From contig DYHU01000257.1 in assembly GCA_020724025.1 (NCBI GenBank), positions 1 through 5,383 on the forward strand: 5,383 bases of DNA. Direction: 5' to 3'. The notes beneath the pieces were generated by a model. It saw only the letters and a program-made list of their open reading frames with translations, was not told the origin of the DNA and ran no database searches. Position 1 is the stretch's first letter; each line of letters begins with the position of its first letter. Position numbers and translations under genes: made by a program. Shown piece by piece: positions 5,298-5,383 of this stretch. The DNA is from Syntrophorhabdus sp. (lineage in GTDB: Bacteria; Desulfobacterota; BSN033; UBA1163).

Positions 5298-5383
5298 TTA
5301 TCGTTTTTCCTTGATTTCCTCCAGTGTCTTTTCCACCACTTTCTTAAGATCTTCTTTTAAATTCATCTTCTTTAGGGCGAATT
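5298..5383 (-). CDS. 3' end of a gene running off the window, lysine/glutamate-rich helix
   Basis: An open minus-strand frame enters at the right edge and ends at TAA (5300-5298), giving 27 residues. The visible end is a charged amphipathic helix (NLKEDLKKVVEKTLEEIKEK, then Arg), suggesting a coiled-coil C-terminus. A Met six residues in has no good Shine-Dalgarno, so a partial longer gene is preferred over a 22-aa peptide. The product cannot be named. It is co-oriented with the 80-aa gene, and only the inserted repeat element separates the two by more than a few bases. Confidence 0.55.
   Translation of the reverse strand, partial: FALKKMNLKEDLKKVVEKTLEEIKEKR

Overview
The window carries the edge of a contractile-injection (type VI secretion-like) locus from a Gram-negative bacterium of moderate GC. 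Lineage cannot be proved from 5.4 kb. The presumed lipoprotein, the fused sheath gene and the dispersed palindromic repeats (GTCATTCC..., CCCTGAACTTGTTTCAGGG, CAGGCTGTTGA ends and a C6-AT-C6 palindrome) would all fit a 'Deltaproteobacteria'/Desulfobacterota- or Nitrospirota-like genome.

Plus strand (91-2623): a promoter-like element lies directly against a gene for a two-FHA-domain protein. After 37 nt and a good Shine-Dalgarno comes a 521-aa protein whose N-terminal third looks like the small T6SS sheath subunit (TssB/VipA) and the rest like the large one (TssC/VipB). It appears to be a natural, compact TssB-TssC fusion. FHA proteins are known post-translational regulators of T6SS assembly, so the pair makes functional sense.

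Minus strand (5383-2638, convergent on the sheath gene): the 3' end of a gene running off the window; an 80-aa gene with three tandem 11-residue Phe-Gly/Tyr repeats; a VWA-domain presumed lipoprotein with an intact MIDAS; and a two-domain 258-aa protein of unknown function with a TIR-like N-terminal pattern. All four point the same way and may be one transcription unit. The convergent genes are separated by only 14 bp.

Every gap between minus-strand genes holds a different palindromic repeat: a 130-bp element with 11-bp terminal inverted repeats and a 4-bp putative target duplication; a four-unit GTCATTCC-type cluster; and a 17-bp-stem perfect palindrome. Removing the first element in thought restores a 24-nt gap and an intact Shine-Dalgarno, suggesting it inserted into a tight operon. 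No RNA genes, CRISPR array or transposase are visible.

The most interesting items are the TssB-TssC fusion, the small 11-residue-repeat protein, the unassigned 258-aa protein beside T6SS components, and the repeat load of the minus-strand operon.
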